A DNA stretch of 64,000 nt, from assembly GCA_965222995.1 (NCBI GenBank), contig OZ244977.1, positions 1,550,001-1,614,000 on the forward strand, in the 5' to 3' direction. The translations under genes were made by a program, and so were the position numbers. Shown here piece after piece: positions 16,969-25,981 of the stretch; position 1 is the first letter of the stretch; each line of letters begins with the position of its first letter. The DNA comes from SB11 sp965222995 (lineage in GTDB: Bacteria > Bacteroidota > Bacteroidia > UBA8524). The notes under the pieces were generated by a model. It ran no database searches, had not been told where the DNA came from, and saw only the letters and a program-made list of their open reading frames with translations.

Positions 16969-17041
16969 AGCGAGAAACGAGGTTCGAACTCGCGACCTCA
17001 ACCTTGGCAAGGTTGCGCTCTACCAGCTGAGCTATTCTCGC
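16969..17041 (-). tRNA. tRNA-Gly (anticodon GCC)
   Basis: A 73-base cloverleaf: acceptor GCGAGAA pairs with TTCTCGC, the discriminator is T, the D arm has GCTC-AGCTGGTA-GAGC, the anticodon stem CAACC/GGTTG encloses TTGCCAA (anticodon GCC), and the T arm has GCGAG-TTCGAAC-CTCGT with one weak pair. CCA is not encoded. Confidence 0.97.
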
Positions 17042-17069
17042 TTATAGTGCCCTTATCGCTAAGGGGATG

Positions 17070-17100
17070 CAAATATAGTATTCTTTAAATTTAGTGCAAT
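17070..17100 (-). promoter_or_regulatory. Bacteroidota-type promoter for tRNA-Gly
   Basis: On the minus strand a -33 box ATTG (17097-17100) and a -7 box TATATTTG (17070-17077) are separated by exactly 19 bases. This matches the Bacteroidota consensus TTTG-N19-TAnnTTTG with one change in the -33 box. The tRNA 5' end is 29 bases downstream; a small hairpin (cccttat/aagggg) lies in the leader. Confidence 0.7.
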
Positions 17101-17118
17101 ACACTTACAATATATTTT

Positions 17119-19731
17119 TTACTCTTTTGGTAATATTTCTTTCAGTTCCTTCAATTTCATCATCGCTTCTATAGGCGTTAGTATATTAATGTCTATTTTC
17201 TCTAAAGCCTCATTAAGTTTGATCAGTTGAGGATTATCAGCCTGAAACATATTTACCTGATAGGTTTTTTGGGGTATTTTCTTCAAGGTCTCACGCCCGC
17301 TAATCATGGCACGGTCTTCTTCTAAACGAGCCAGTATTTCATCTGCACGCTCAACTACTTTGTTAGGTACTCCTGCCATTTTAGCTACATGGATACCAAA
17401 ACTGCTCTCGCTACCTCCTTTGGCTATCTTACGTAAGAAAATTACCTGTTGGTCAATCTCCTTCACAGTTACATGATAATTAGCTACACCTTCTGTTTTC
17501 TTTTCAAGCTCATTCAGCTCATGGTAATGCGTAGCAAATATGGTTTTAGGCTTTTCCGGATGATTATTTAGGTATTCTGCTATAGACCATGCTAGTGAAA
17601 CACCATCATAGGTACTGGTTCCTCTTCCAATCTCATCCAATAGTATCAAACTGCGTGAAGACACATTATTCAATATGCTTGCAGTTTCCAGCATCTCTAC
17701 CATAAAAGTAGATTCGCCTGATGAAATATTATCTGATGCTCCTACCCTTGTAAATACTTTATCAATTAATCCGATTTTAGCTGCTTTTGCAGGAACAAAA
17801 CTTCCCATTTGTGCCAATAGAATAGCTAAGGCTGTTTGACGTAATAACGCCGATTTACCCGACATATTTGGACCTGTTAGTATAATTACCTGCTGTTTTT
17901 CATTATCCAAATAAATATCGTTGGGTATGTATTCTTCACCTATAGGAAGTTGTTGCTCAATAACAGGATGTCGCACTTCATTCAGTGATATACTTAAGTC
18001 TTCGCTTACCTCTGGTAACACATAATTTCGTTCCTTTGCTATCACCGCAAAGTTGCTTAAGCAATCTAACTGGGCTAAAATATTGGCATTTTGTTGTACA
18101 GGGCTAATATATTCAGCACAGAAATCCAATAAGTCGGAATAGATACGATTTTCTATTATTTGTATCTTTTCTTCCGCTCCTAAAATCTTCTCTTCATAAA
18201 CTTTTAGCTCTTCAGTTATATAGCGTTCTGCATTAACTAAAGTTTGCTTTCGTACCCACTCGGCAGGAACTTTATTCTTGTGTGCATTGGTAACCTCTAA
18301 ATAATACCCAAACACATTATTGAAAGCTATTTTAAGCGAAGGGATGCCTGTTTTCTCAGCTTCACGTTGTTGTATTTTAGCTAAGAAATCTTTGCCTGAG
18401 AATTTCACTTCTCTTAATTCGTCAAGCTCAGCATCTACACCATCAGCAATTACATTTCCTTTATTAAGAACAGCTGGAGGCTCTTCAACCACTTCTTTGC
18501 TTATTTTCTCTACCAAAAGTTGGCAAGGGTTGAGTAATTCTCCTAATCGCTTCAACTCCACTAAATTACTCTCATTACATAGCTCTTTAATTGGAGTTAT
18601 TAACTCTAAAGAGTACTGTAACTGCTTAATCTCTTTGGGGCTAATACGCTTTAAGGCTGCTTTAGAGATAAGTCTTTCTAAATCTCCTATTTGTTTTAGA
18701 TAGCCAAGTAACTCTTCTCTTTGCTCTTCATTCTCAAAGAAATAGTTTACCACATTATGCCTATCGGCAATAGGGCGAAGTTCTTTAAGCGGTAGCAATA
18801 GCCACTTACGCAATAGCCTAGCACCCATTGGCGTTTGGGTTTGGTCTATAACGTCTATTAAAGCCTTACCACCCTCGTGGCTGGGGCGTATTAACTCTAA
18901 ATTGCGAATAGTAAATCTATCTAACCAAACGTATTTATCTTCTTCTAAACGAGATAATGCACTTATGTGCCCAATATCAGTATGGTGGGTATCTTCAAGG
19001 TATTGTATGGCTGCACCTGCGGCGATAATTCCCAACGCAAAATCATCAACTCCGAAACCTTTTAGTGATTTGGTTCCAAAATGCTTGGTAAGTTTATCGT
19101 AGGTATGGTCTTGCCCAAAAGCCCAGTCTTCCATACCATACATATAGAAGCGATGTCCAAAGGTTTCCTCGAATGTATTTCGATAGCTCTTAGTAAATAT
19201 TACCTCCGAAGGCTTTAAACCTTGTAGTAGCTTATCAGCATACTCTACCCCACCTTGCACTACCATAAACTCGCCTGTACTTATATCCAAAAAAGCTAAA
19301 CCGTATTGGTCTTTCTCATTATATACAGCAGCTAAATAATTGCTTTCTTTTACATCAACTATTTTGTCGTTGTATGACACACCAGGTGTTACCAGTTCAG
19401 TAACTCCACGTTTTACTATTCCTTTAACCGTTTTAGGGTCTTCTAATTGGTCGCAAATGGCTACACGGTAGCCTGCACGCACCAATTTTGGCAAATAGGT
19501 ATCTAAAGAATGGTGTGGAAAACCTGCTAATTCAGTTTCATTTGCAGAACCATTGTGGCGTTTGGTGAGCACAATACCCAATACTTTAGCCGCAACAATA
19601 GCATCTTCTCCAAAGGTTTCGTAAAAGTCGCCCACACGGAAAAGTATAAGCGCACCGGGGTATTTAGCCTTTATCTGTGCATATTGCCGCATTAGCGGCG
19701 TATCTCCCTTATTTTTTGTTTTCTTTGCCAA
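17119..19731 (-). CDS. mutS: DNA mismatch repair protein MutS
   Basis: An 870-residue MutS1, which recognises mismatches and recruits MutL. The mismatch-reading Phe-x-Glu motif is F36-Y-E38 in VGDFYETF, the same numbering as E. coli. The P-loop GPNMSGKSALL, the Walker B region LILLDEIGRGTSTYDG and the following FATHYHEL are intact. The start is TTG at 19731. It gives AKKTKNKGDTPLMRQY before the conserved core, the length usual in Bacteroidota, and no ATG is nearer than M14. The TrmH-type gene starts on the other strand two bases away, so any mutS promoter must lie inside that gene. Confidence 0.97.
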   Translation of the reverse strand: MAKKTKNKGDTPLMRQYAQIKAKYPGALILFRVGDFYETFGEDAIVAAKVLGIVLTKRHNGSANETELAGFPHHSLDTYLPKLVRAGYRVAICDQLEDPKTVKGIVKRGVTELVTPGVSYNDKIVDVKESNYLAAVYNEKDQYGLAFLDISTGEFMVVQGGVEYADKLLQGLKPSEVIFTKSYRNTFEETFGHRFYMYGMEDWAFGQDHTYDKLTKHFGTKSLKGFGVDDFALGIIAAGAAIQYLEDTHHTDIGHISALSRLEEDKYVWLDRFTIRNLELIRPSHEGGKALIDVIDQTQTPMGARLLRKWLLLPLKELRPIADRHNVVNYFFENEEQREELLGYLKQIGDLERLISKAALKRISPKEIKQLQYSLELITPIKELCNESNLVELKRLGELLNPCQLLVEKISKEVVEEPPAVLNKGNVIADGVDAELDELREVKFSGKDFLAKIQQREAEKTGIPSLKIAFNNVFGYYLEVTNAHKNKVPAEWVRKQTLVNAERYITEELKVYEEKILGAEEKIQIIENRIYSDLLDFCAEYISPVQQNANILAQLDCLSNFAVIAKERNYVLPEVSEDLSISLNEVRHPVIEQQLPIGEEYIPNDIYLDNEKQQVIILTGPNMSGKSALLRQTALAILLAQMGSFVPAKAAKIGLIDKVFTRVGASDNISSGESTFMVEMLETASILNNVSSRSLILLDEIGRGTSTYDGVSLAWSIAEYLNNHPEKPKTIFATHYHELNELEKKTEGVANYHVTVKEIDQQVIFLRKIAKGGSESSFGIHVAKMAGVPNKVVERADEILARLEEDRAMISGRETLKKIPQKTYQVNMFQADNPQLIKLNEALEKIDINILTPIEAMMKLKELKEILPKE

Positions 19732-19733
19732 TT

Positions 19734-20267
19734 ATGGTGCGCAAATTAAAAAATATTGAGCTGAATAGGTTGAGTGTTGATGAATATAAAAATACCAACA
19801 AATTAAATGTGGTTGTTGTATTGGATAATATTCGCAGTTTGCACAATGTAGGCTCTATTTTTCGCACTACTGATGCTTTTGCATTAGAGGCTGTTTATTT
19901 ATGTGGAATAACAGGCAAACCACCCCATAAAGAAATTACCAAAACGGCTTTAGGTTCTGAATTAAGTGTGGATTGGAAACACTACCCCACTACTTTAGAT
20001 GCTATTACAGAACTTAAACAACAAGGCTATACCATAGCAGGTTTAGAACAAACCGAAGGCAGCACTTTGCTTAATGAGTGGGAAATACAACCCAATAAAA
20101 AAATTGCTTTAGTGGCAGGTAGCGAAGTAGATGGGGTGAGCCAAGAAGTTGTAAATGCCAGTGATATATTAATAGAAATACCCCAACACGGCACTAAACA
20201 CTCTTTAAATGTTTCTGTAGCTACTGCAGTAGCTTTGTGGCACGTAGTAGGCGCACTCCGTGCTTAA
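19734..20267 (+). CDS. TrmH/SpoU-family RNA 2'-O-methyltransferase
   Basis: The ATG at 19734 (177 residues) is preferred to one at 19677 that would overlap mutS and add a hydrophobic, non-family leader. SPOUT motifs are complete: motif 1 DNIRSLHNVGSIFRTTDAF with its catalytic Arg, motif 2 LVAGSEVDGV, and motif 3 IEIPQHGTKHSLNVSVATA (in the two parts IPQHGTKHS and LNVSVATAVALW). SpoU enzymes methylate ribose 2'-OH in tRNA or rRNA with S-adenosylmethionine. The target (for example Gm18 or Um/Cm32) cannot be decided from this short protein without an N-terminal domain. It is divergent from mutS. Confidence 0.92.
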   Translation: MVRKLKNIELNRLSVDEYKNTNKLNVVVVLDNIRSLHNVGSIFRTTDAFALEAVYLCGITGKPPHKEITKTALGSELSVDWKHYPTTLDAITELKQQGYTIAGLEQTEGSTLLNEWEIQPNKKIALVAGSEVDGVSQEVVNASDILIEIPQHGTKHSLNVSVATAVALWHVVGALRA

Positions 20268-20269
20268 CC

Positions 20270-20425
20270 CCTCGGCAAGCTCAGGACGACAACACAGTCC
20301 TTAGCGTCATTGCGAGTGAAGGCTTCTTAGACAAACGTGGCAATCTTTTAGAATGGTAATAAACAGATTGCTTCGCAGAGCCTCGCAATGACGCATCATA
20401 CTCTTCGACAAGCTCAGGATGACAG
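20270..20425. repeat. Mosaic palindromic repeat block (families A and B)
   Basis: A 91-base unit at 20304-20394 has perfect 13-base terminal inverted repeats (gcgtcattgcgag and its complement). It is flanked on both sides by direct copies of a second motif, caagctcagga(c/t)gac, at about 20275-20290 and 20408-20424. The region lies between the TrmH-type gene and the terminator and contains no ORF. Confidence 0.8.
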
Positions 20426-20430
20426 TAAAC

Positions 20431-20466
20431 AAAAAAGCCGAACTGTAACAGCTCGGCTTTTTATAT
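20431..20466. terminator. Bidirectional terminator between TrmH-type and OmpA-like genes
   Basis: A hairpin with arms aaaaagccgaactg and cagctcggcttttt (one mismatch), a 3-base loop, with A and T tracts on the two sides. It can serve the plus-strand methyltransferase and the minus-strand OmpA-like gene, which ends 16 bases away. Confidence 0.85.
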
Positions 20467-20481
20467 AAAAGATTTACTTAA

Positions 20482-21999
20482 TTATTTCATTATGAAGAAC
20501 TGCACACGGCGGTTAGCTTGTAATTGCATGGGTGAAGTTCCTGTAGCAATCGGTACACGCTCACCATTTGTTTTGGTTACTAACCGTGAAGCATCAACAC
20601 CAAATTTCACTAATATTTTCTTCACATTATCAGCACGGCGTTGTGCTAAGCGCAAATTGTATTTATCAGTATTACGTAAATCAGCATTACCGATAACTTC
20701 TAATTTAATACCCGGGTTGTTCTTCATAGCCATGGCTACGTTTTGTAGGTCAACTAAGTGGGTTGGGTAAGGCTCATCAACATCAGTAGCAAAAAATACT
20801 GCTGGTAGGAACGAGATTCCTCCTCCGCCGCCACCGATATTAGTTACTATATTATCGCCTTTATTGTTTACTATATTATTTGATGCATCTTTAGTCATAA
20901 TTGGTATACCTTGGTGGTTTACCATGTACTTAGGGTCTGTATTAGGCGATAAGTCTAAAATATCAGGTACACCGTCTCCATCTTCATCTTCTGCCATACC
21001 TGTATTAGGGTCTACCTTAGCACCCGGAGGTGTGTTTGGCTCTTGGTCGTTTACATCAGGTACACCATCATTATCTAAGTCAACTGCTTCACCACTACCC
21101 CAAACTTTAGCCCCTTCAGGTGTATTTTCTTCTTTATCAAACCTATCGGGCACACCGTCATTATCACTATCTTTATCTAACTTATCTAATTTTTCTTCTA
21201 AGTCGGTTACTTCTTCATAAACACTGGCAATAGGGTTAATCCAATCTAAATGCTCTCTACCGGATTTACCTATTTTTATATTCAGTACTAATTGTGGTAA
21301 TGAGTATGCATCAAACTTACGGTTACGGTGTATAGCCGCATTTATAATATCCATAGAGTCGGTACGAACCCAACGGAAACCGTATTCAAAACCTATATCT
21401 AAACGTTTATTAATATTGCGTTTAAAACCTATACCATAAGTTAAGGCGATATGAGTTCTTTTATAATCCTTATCAACAGCAGTTCTTAGTGTATCATTGC
21501 TTATTGAAGATGTTTTGCTATTCAGTCTTACTTGTCCAACACCTCCAAAAGTATACAAGTTCCATTTCCAGTGCTCTTTAAAGAACGAGATATTACCTAA
21601 AGTTAATACCGCTTGAATTCCATACTCAATAAAATTTGAACCAAAATCGAAAGAGCTGAAGTTTGAACCCTCGGGATTAGTAAGCCCCGCCCTAACTCTA
21701 CCTACATTAAACAAAGCTCTAAAACCCAATACGTGTGATGCGTTGTATCTGAAGTTTGCACCTGCAGACCAACCCAATTGTAGTTTATCAGCATCACCGT
21801 GAAAAATTGAAGTTCCGGCTTGAAAACCTAATGCCGTACGTTTTGATTCTTTTGTAAAAAGAAAACGCGCTGCAGATGTTTTTGTACTAGAACTTTTTGA
21901 TGAACTTGATTGTTCATCTTTTTTCTTTTGGCTGTACGCCGGGACAGCCATTAAAGCTAGAAGTCCTAATGACAAGGATAGTTTTACGATTGCTTTCAT
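20482..21999 (-). CDS. OmpA-family outer-membrane protein with thrombospondin type 3 repeats
   Basis: The ATG at 21999 opens a clean signal peptide (residues 1-23, ending AYS-Q), so it is preferred to a start at 22026. Of the 505 residues, about 30-245 form an N-terminal barrel and about 255-345 are calcium-binding type 3 thrombospondin repeats (DSDNDGVPD, DLDNDGVPD, DEDGDGVPD). About 385-505 is the OmpA peptidoglycan-binding domain (YNLRLAQRRADNVKKIL, NRRVQFFI). The usual GHTD box reads GNAD here, keeping the Asp that contacts peptidoglycan. It anchors the outer membrane to the wall. It lies 254 bases after the beta-helix gene with no terminator seen between. Confidence 0.92.
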   Translation of the reverse strand: MKAIVKLSLSLGLLALMAVPAYSQKKKDEQSSSSKSSSTKTSAARFLFTKESKRTALGFQAGTSIFHGDADKLQLGWSAGANFRYNASHVLGFRALFNVGRVRAGLTNPEGSNFSSFDFGSNFIEYGIQAVLTLGNISFFKEHWKWNLYTFGGVGQVRLNSKTSSISNDTLRTAVDKDYKRTHIALTYGIGFKRNINKRLDIGFEYGFRWVRTDSMDIINAAIHRNRKFDAYSLPQLVLNIKIGKSGREHLDWINPIASVYEEVTDLEEKLDKLDKDSDNDGVPDRFDKEENTPEGAKVWGSGEAVDLDNDGVPDVNDQEPNTPPGAKVDPNTGMAEDEDGDGVPDILDLSPNTDPKYMVNHQGIPIMTKDASNNIVNNKGDNIVTNIGGGGGGISFLPAVFFATDVDEPYPTHLVDLQNVAMAMKNNPGIKLEVIGNADLRNTDKYNLRLAQRRADNVKKILVKFGVDASRLVTKTNGERVPIATGTSPMQLQANRRVQFFIMK

Positions 22000-22253
22000 T
22001 ATAAATAGTGTAAATCTTTTACTCAATAATAAATTTTGTTAATTTTTTCTTTTCGCATAGTTATTCACGAAAATGATGGTTTTATAGGCTTTTATAATAT
22101 GTGTGTTACTAAAATTAAAATTACAAGTTATTGCATAAGTATCTAAAAGGCAACGAATACGGTGCTTTATTAAAGATTATTACTCGAATTTTAAATTATT
22201 TATGTGTATTTATTCATCGTATATTATTGTACACAGGTTTATTGGCTAGTTGT

Positions 22254-24419
22254 TTAAAACCTGTATGAGAGCGTTACTCCGAGTATTAAATACCAATCTT
22301 TTTTATCGGGGTCTCCCCTAATATCTCCCTCCTGAAAAAATTGTGAGGGTTTAATTAATCTGCCAATAGCATCTGCATCTTCTCCTGCATTTTGCGCTTG
22401 TACATCAGCAATATTGGGATAGAAACCGCTTACATCATCCAAATGGTCTGTAAATGTTTTCACAAAGTTTACTTCTGCTTCCAATATAAAGTGGTAGCCA
22501 ACCATGGTTTTTAAGCTGGCACTAACAGGTAGTGCTAATTGTGTCAGCCTGTACTTTCCCGGTCCGCCCGGAAGCGTCTGCCCTTCTGTCCCTATTGCAT
22601 TTAAGTCGTATGATTTCCCATCAATTGTAGCCCTGGGTCTAAAGTGAAATAAGGTTACCCCTGTGCTTATACTTGGTATAAATCTGTATTTATCTGTAAA
22701 TACATAGTGGTTTAAATGGTACTCGAACTGACCTGAAAATGCATATAATACTGAGCGGAAATTAAGGTTACGTATACGTTTAAGCTCACTTTGTGAGTGT
22801 CTGTCATTTCCGCTAAGATGACCATAGTCAAACATCCCCCTAATAGAGTAGCGCTTTCTAAAATTATACCTAAACCTTAGTCCCACAGCATAATTTATCT
22901 CATCACGATTGAAGTTGCTGGTACTTAAGTCTCCAAAATAGTTGGTTACCCCATTCATTATCCCAATCTCAAAAGTCCTTTTTTTCTTTTCTAAATCTTT
23001 AAGCTTAGGGTCAACGGTTTCAAAAACACCTTGTTGCGGTGGAGCTTTCCAAAGGGCAGCATTAGCAAAAAATAAATCGAGGTTTATATTTCTGTCGTTT
23101 TTATACTCTCCGAATATTTTATTCAAGTAAAAACGTCCAAAATCCCAGCTGGGAACTTCAAAGCCTTCTTCATCAACCAAGTTGCTAAACTTTAAATAGA
23201 ATGCATGTTCTATGCCCGCTACTTTTTCTATTAATAGCGTAGCTTTTTTAGAGCCATTATTGTAGTTGAACTGATAATCGCTAAGTCTTTGGCTTAATAC
23301 TTTACCTATTGATGTATCAAGATATACAGCCAACAAAACTTCACGTTGTTTTTTTGCCAGTGGCTTTGAAAAGTAAAGGGTTATAGGCTTACCTATATAT
23401 TCTGTTGACGGCAGATTGAAGTTATATTCTTCCCCGTCAACTTCAACTTTTTCTATAAATGCACTTGCTTCGGGTGTTCTTTTAAGATAAGGAGCCACAT
23501 TTATACCCGGCGCAAATTTATCTTTATTAAAACCAAAGGTATGCTGCTCAATTTCAGCCCTGCTTAGGTTACTTCCCCAATAATTATTTTCTATCGAAAT
23601 TTCTTGTGCTGTTCCCTCAATGCCAAACCCCGAATAATCAAAAAGTGTGTCGGCAACATCATGAAAAACATGGTTGTTCATCAAAATGTTGTTTTCAAAC
23701 TTCATTTTCAACTTGTTCTCGTCATCATCAATATTACCATAAATAGGGTTGTTTTTAACCCGTTTGCGATAATCGTAATACGAGTTGTTGTAAAACACAT
23801 TATTGGTAATGGTATATGCTATATTATAGGTTGTTAGGTTAAGTATGTGAATATTACTGAAATTATCGGCAAATACATTGTATGAAAACTCAAACGGAAT
23901 AACCTCTTTGTGTTTTAAGTATTCTGCATCAGCAATAAGTATAGCTGCATCGTTTGTGTTGATATTTTTGAACTGAGAATAGGTTATGCTAACTTTTTTT
24001 CGATACCATTTATTATCAAAGGTTAGCGGGCGTAGTAATGATGAGAAACTAGTGTACTCCAGATTTATTTCTTTTGAGCTATTAGCCCCTGTAATATTAA
24101 TACCTACTCCTTCTTCACTGGCATTTAAGCTGTAAGCTTTTACAAAGTTGTTAGGCCTTCCTTTAATATTTAACCCGCCTAGAACTACTATTTCGGTACC
24201 AGGATTAAATACCAACTGGCTACCGGCCTCAATAGTTAGTGTTGCGTCTTTTCCTACTCGCAAATTACTACTTACCAAATACCGCCCTTTTTCAAGTGTT
24301 TTGTCTGAAAAAATATTGCCTCCCAAAGGAGTAAATGCAGTACTATCCTCACTTGCTTTGCAAAACTGCACAGCAAATACAGCAATTAGTAATACTCCGT
24401 ATTTCAATAAATTTTTCAC
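22254..24419 (-). CDS. Parallel beta-helix plus outer-membrane barrel protein (DUF6089-like C-terminus), coupled to gldM
   Basis: A 721-residue exported protein starting with GTG at 24419, directly abutting the gldM TAG (TAGGTG), so translation is probably coupled. Residues 1-22 are a signal peptide. Residues about 30-310 have the repeating short strands and Asn ladder of a right-handed beta-helix (LTIEAGSQLVFNPGTEIVVLG in shorter turns such as LVFNPGTEIVV; NNVFYNNSYYD, ENNILMNNHVF, ENNYWGSN). About 315-440 is a beta domain of unknown type. About 475-721 resembles the DUF6089 barrel (FEIGIMNGVTNYFGDLS, YNFRKRYSIRG), ending in the aromatic terminus LSYRF. It is likely an outer-membrane protein driven or organised by the GldLM motor. 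That coupling is inference; no characterised homologue is known to me. Confidence 0.8.
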   Translation of the reverse strand: MKNLLKYGVLLIAVFAVQFCKASEDSTAFTPLGGNIFSDKTLEKGRYLVSSNLRVGKDATLTIEAGSQLVFNPGTEIVVLGGLNIKGRPNNFVKAYSLNASEEGVGINITGANSSKEINLEYTSFSSLLRPLTFDNKWYRKKVSITYSQFKNINTNDAAILIADAEYLKHKEVIPFEFSYNVFADNFSNIHILNLTTYNIAYTITNNVFYNNSYYDYRKRVKNNPIYGNIDDDENKLKMKFENNILMNNHVFHDVADTLFDYSGFGIEGTAQEISIENNYWGSNLSRAEIEQHTFGFNKDKFAPGINVAPYLKRTPEASAFIEKVEVDGEEYNFNLPSTEYIGKPITLYFSKPLAKKQREVLLAVYLDTSIGKVLSQRLSDYQFNYNNGSKKATLLIEKVAGIEHAFYLKFSNLVDEEGFEVPSWDFGRFYLNKIFGEYKNDRNINLDLFFANAALWKAPPQQGVFETVDPKLKDLEKKKRTFEIGIMNGVTNYFGDLSTSNFNRDEINYAVGLRFRYNFRKRYSIRGMFDYGHLSGNDRHSQSELKRIRNLNFRSVLYAFSGQFEYHLNHYVFTDKYRFIPSISTGVTLFHFRPRATIDGKSYDLNAIGTEGQTLPGGPGKYRLTQLALPVSASLKTMVGYHFILEAEVNFVKTFTDHLDDVSGFYPNIADVQAQNAGEDADAIGRLIKPSQFFQEGDIRGDPDKKDWYLILGVTLSYRF

Positions 24420-25964
24420 CTATTTAACACTAAATACTACCGGATTAACATCTTTTAATGTCCCGTCCGTAGCTTTTATTTTTATATTATCAATTATAAT
24501 TAAATCTCCACTATTTGTTTCTTTTAGCAGCTTTCTTGCTTCATAACTAAAAACATCACTTCTATTTACCACCGCTTCTTTCCCTCTTTTGTGTACCCTA
24601 ATTAACTCAAAACTTAGTATATTATAGACTCCGTCATTAGTTATCAGGGTTGAGTTTGGTACAAGTTTATCTTGTACTTGCAATATTTTTCTTGAAATAG
24701 CTCCGCCTGATTTTCCGTCAATTTCAACAGTTGGGTTAGGCAGTTTCACTACTTTATAACTTTTCTGAACAACTAAATAACGTCCATCTTTATTTCTTGA
24801 ATATATTTTTAACCGTGCTATTCCTTCTGATTGAAAACGCAGATAGTATTTTCCACCAAAAGGTATTACTTCCCCCAAATCTATTTCAGTTTCGATACTT
24901 TTAATATCTATTTCACTTGCTTGTATCTGTATAGGGTTATCTATGCCCATATACATAATTTCGGGGCTGTTCTTTTCAGTATAAGCAGTTCGCAAGTTGG
25001 TTACTATAAATTTTTGGGTTGTAACTGAAGTATCATTTTCTACAACAAGCTGGAATGTACCTGTTTCATTGGCTGTGTAGCTAATTACCCCTCCTGAACC
25101 CACTTTTAGTTTCTTAACAATATTTCCCCCTTGTTTAATGTATGATTTCACTTTCTCATATCCGGTTTTGCCTGTGCCATTTCCCGCTGAATCAAGTAAA
25201 ATTACTCTAAATGCCACCTTGTCTCCCAATAAAAAGCTTTTTGCTGCTAAAACTTCAACAGCTATTGAATTACTGGATAATATACTCACTTTTTTATCAG
25301 ACTGACCTTTACTTGCGTTGCCCGCTAAATACTCAACCAACTTATATTTTGTATAGGCCAAATCTGATTTAATTTTTTGCAAATTGGTTAGTACAACTGC
25401 CAAAGGTGTTTTGCTAAAAAAGAAGGTTTCCCAGCTTTTTTTCTTACCCGCTGCATTTTTTAAATTAATACCTGCCGGTATTAATGAGTCTAAAAAGGGA
25501 GTAATATTTTTTAAGTCGTATCCTTTTATTTTTTGTTTAATCTTTTCTATTTGCCCTTGTAGTATACTTGCATCTCCATTATCAACTATCAAATCGTTTG
25601 ACAATAAGAAGTTTTTAGAGCTATTTAAAAAACCATATTTATTGGTACCCCCTACTTCATTTCTTATTGCGCTTATCATTCTATCTATGTGAGCTTCGGT
25701 AGAGTCTATCTCACTTGATATATCAATAATGTTATAATAGTCTTGTGCCAATGGAGTATTTATATATAGCTGCTCATTAAGCAAATCTCGTTTTGCTTCA
25801 ACTTTATTGTTATACTCTTGCTCAGTTTGAAGAAATGACTCTTGCAGGTATTTTGAAGAGTCTATAAAGTCTGATGGCAAATAAATAAAAGCAAGGGTAA
25901 TAAACACCAAGTACATTAAATTGATGAGTTTTTGCCTTAGCTCGCTATTTTCTGCATTAAACAT
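24420..25964 (-). CDS. gldM: GldM-like periplasm-spanning motor subunit
   Basis: A 514-residue protein, about the length of F. johnsoniae GldM. One N-terminal membrane helix (about 13-32) follows the motif RQKLINLMYLVFI, whose Arg10 matches the GldM arginine that sits beside the GldL glutamate. The periplasmic part shows the GldM domain order: a helical D1, beta-rich D2, then D3 with IMYMGIDNPIQI, and D4 with GAISRKILQVQDKL. GldLM is the proton-motive-force motor of T9SS and gliding. The helix continues differently from typical GldM (LAFIYLPSDFIDSS). It lies 17 bases after gldL. No gldK or gldN is present in the window, so this is an orphan or second copy. Confidence 0.9.
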   Translation of the reverse strand: MFNAENSELRQKLINLMYLVFITLAFIYLPSDFIDSSKYLQESFLQTEQEYNNKVEAKRDLLNEQLYINTPLAQDYYNIIDISSEIDSTEAHIDRMISAIRNEVGGTNKYGFLNSSKNFLLSNDLIVDNGDASILQGQIEKIKQKIKGYDLKNITPFLDSLIPAGINLKNAAGKKKSWETFFFSKTPLAVVLTNLQKIKSDLAYTKYKLVEYLAGNASKGQSDKKVSILSSNSIAVEVLAAKSFLLGDKVAFRVILLDSAGNGTGKTGYEKVKSYIKQGGNIVKKLKVGSGGVISYTANETGTFQLVVENDTSVTTQKFIVTNLRTAYTEKNSPEIMYMGIDNPIQIQASEIDIKSIETEIDLGEVIPFGGKYYLRFQSEGIARLKIYSRNKDGRYLVVQKSYKVVKLPNPTVEIDGKSGGAISRKILQVQDKLVPNSTLITNDGVYNILSFELIRVHKRGKEAVVNRSDVFSYEARKLLKETNSGDLIIIDNIKIKATDGTLKDVNPVVFSVK

Positions 25965-25981
25965 TCCTACGCCAACAACAA

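Noticed and set aside
18320..18703. Plus-strand frame of 127 codons opposite mutS
   Set aside because: It is a shadow of mutS; serine-rich low-complexity translation with no recognisable domain.
20270..20425. CRISPR-like array
   Set aside because: The repeats are two inverted copies and a pair of direct motifs, not several equal repeats with equal spacers, and no cas gene is present.
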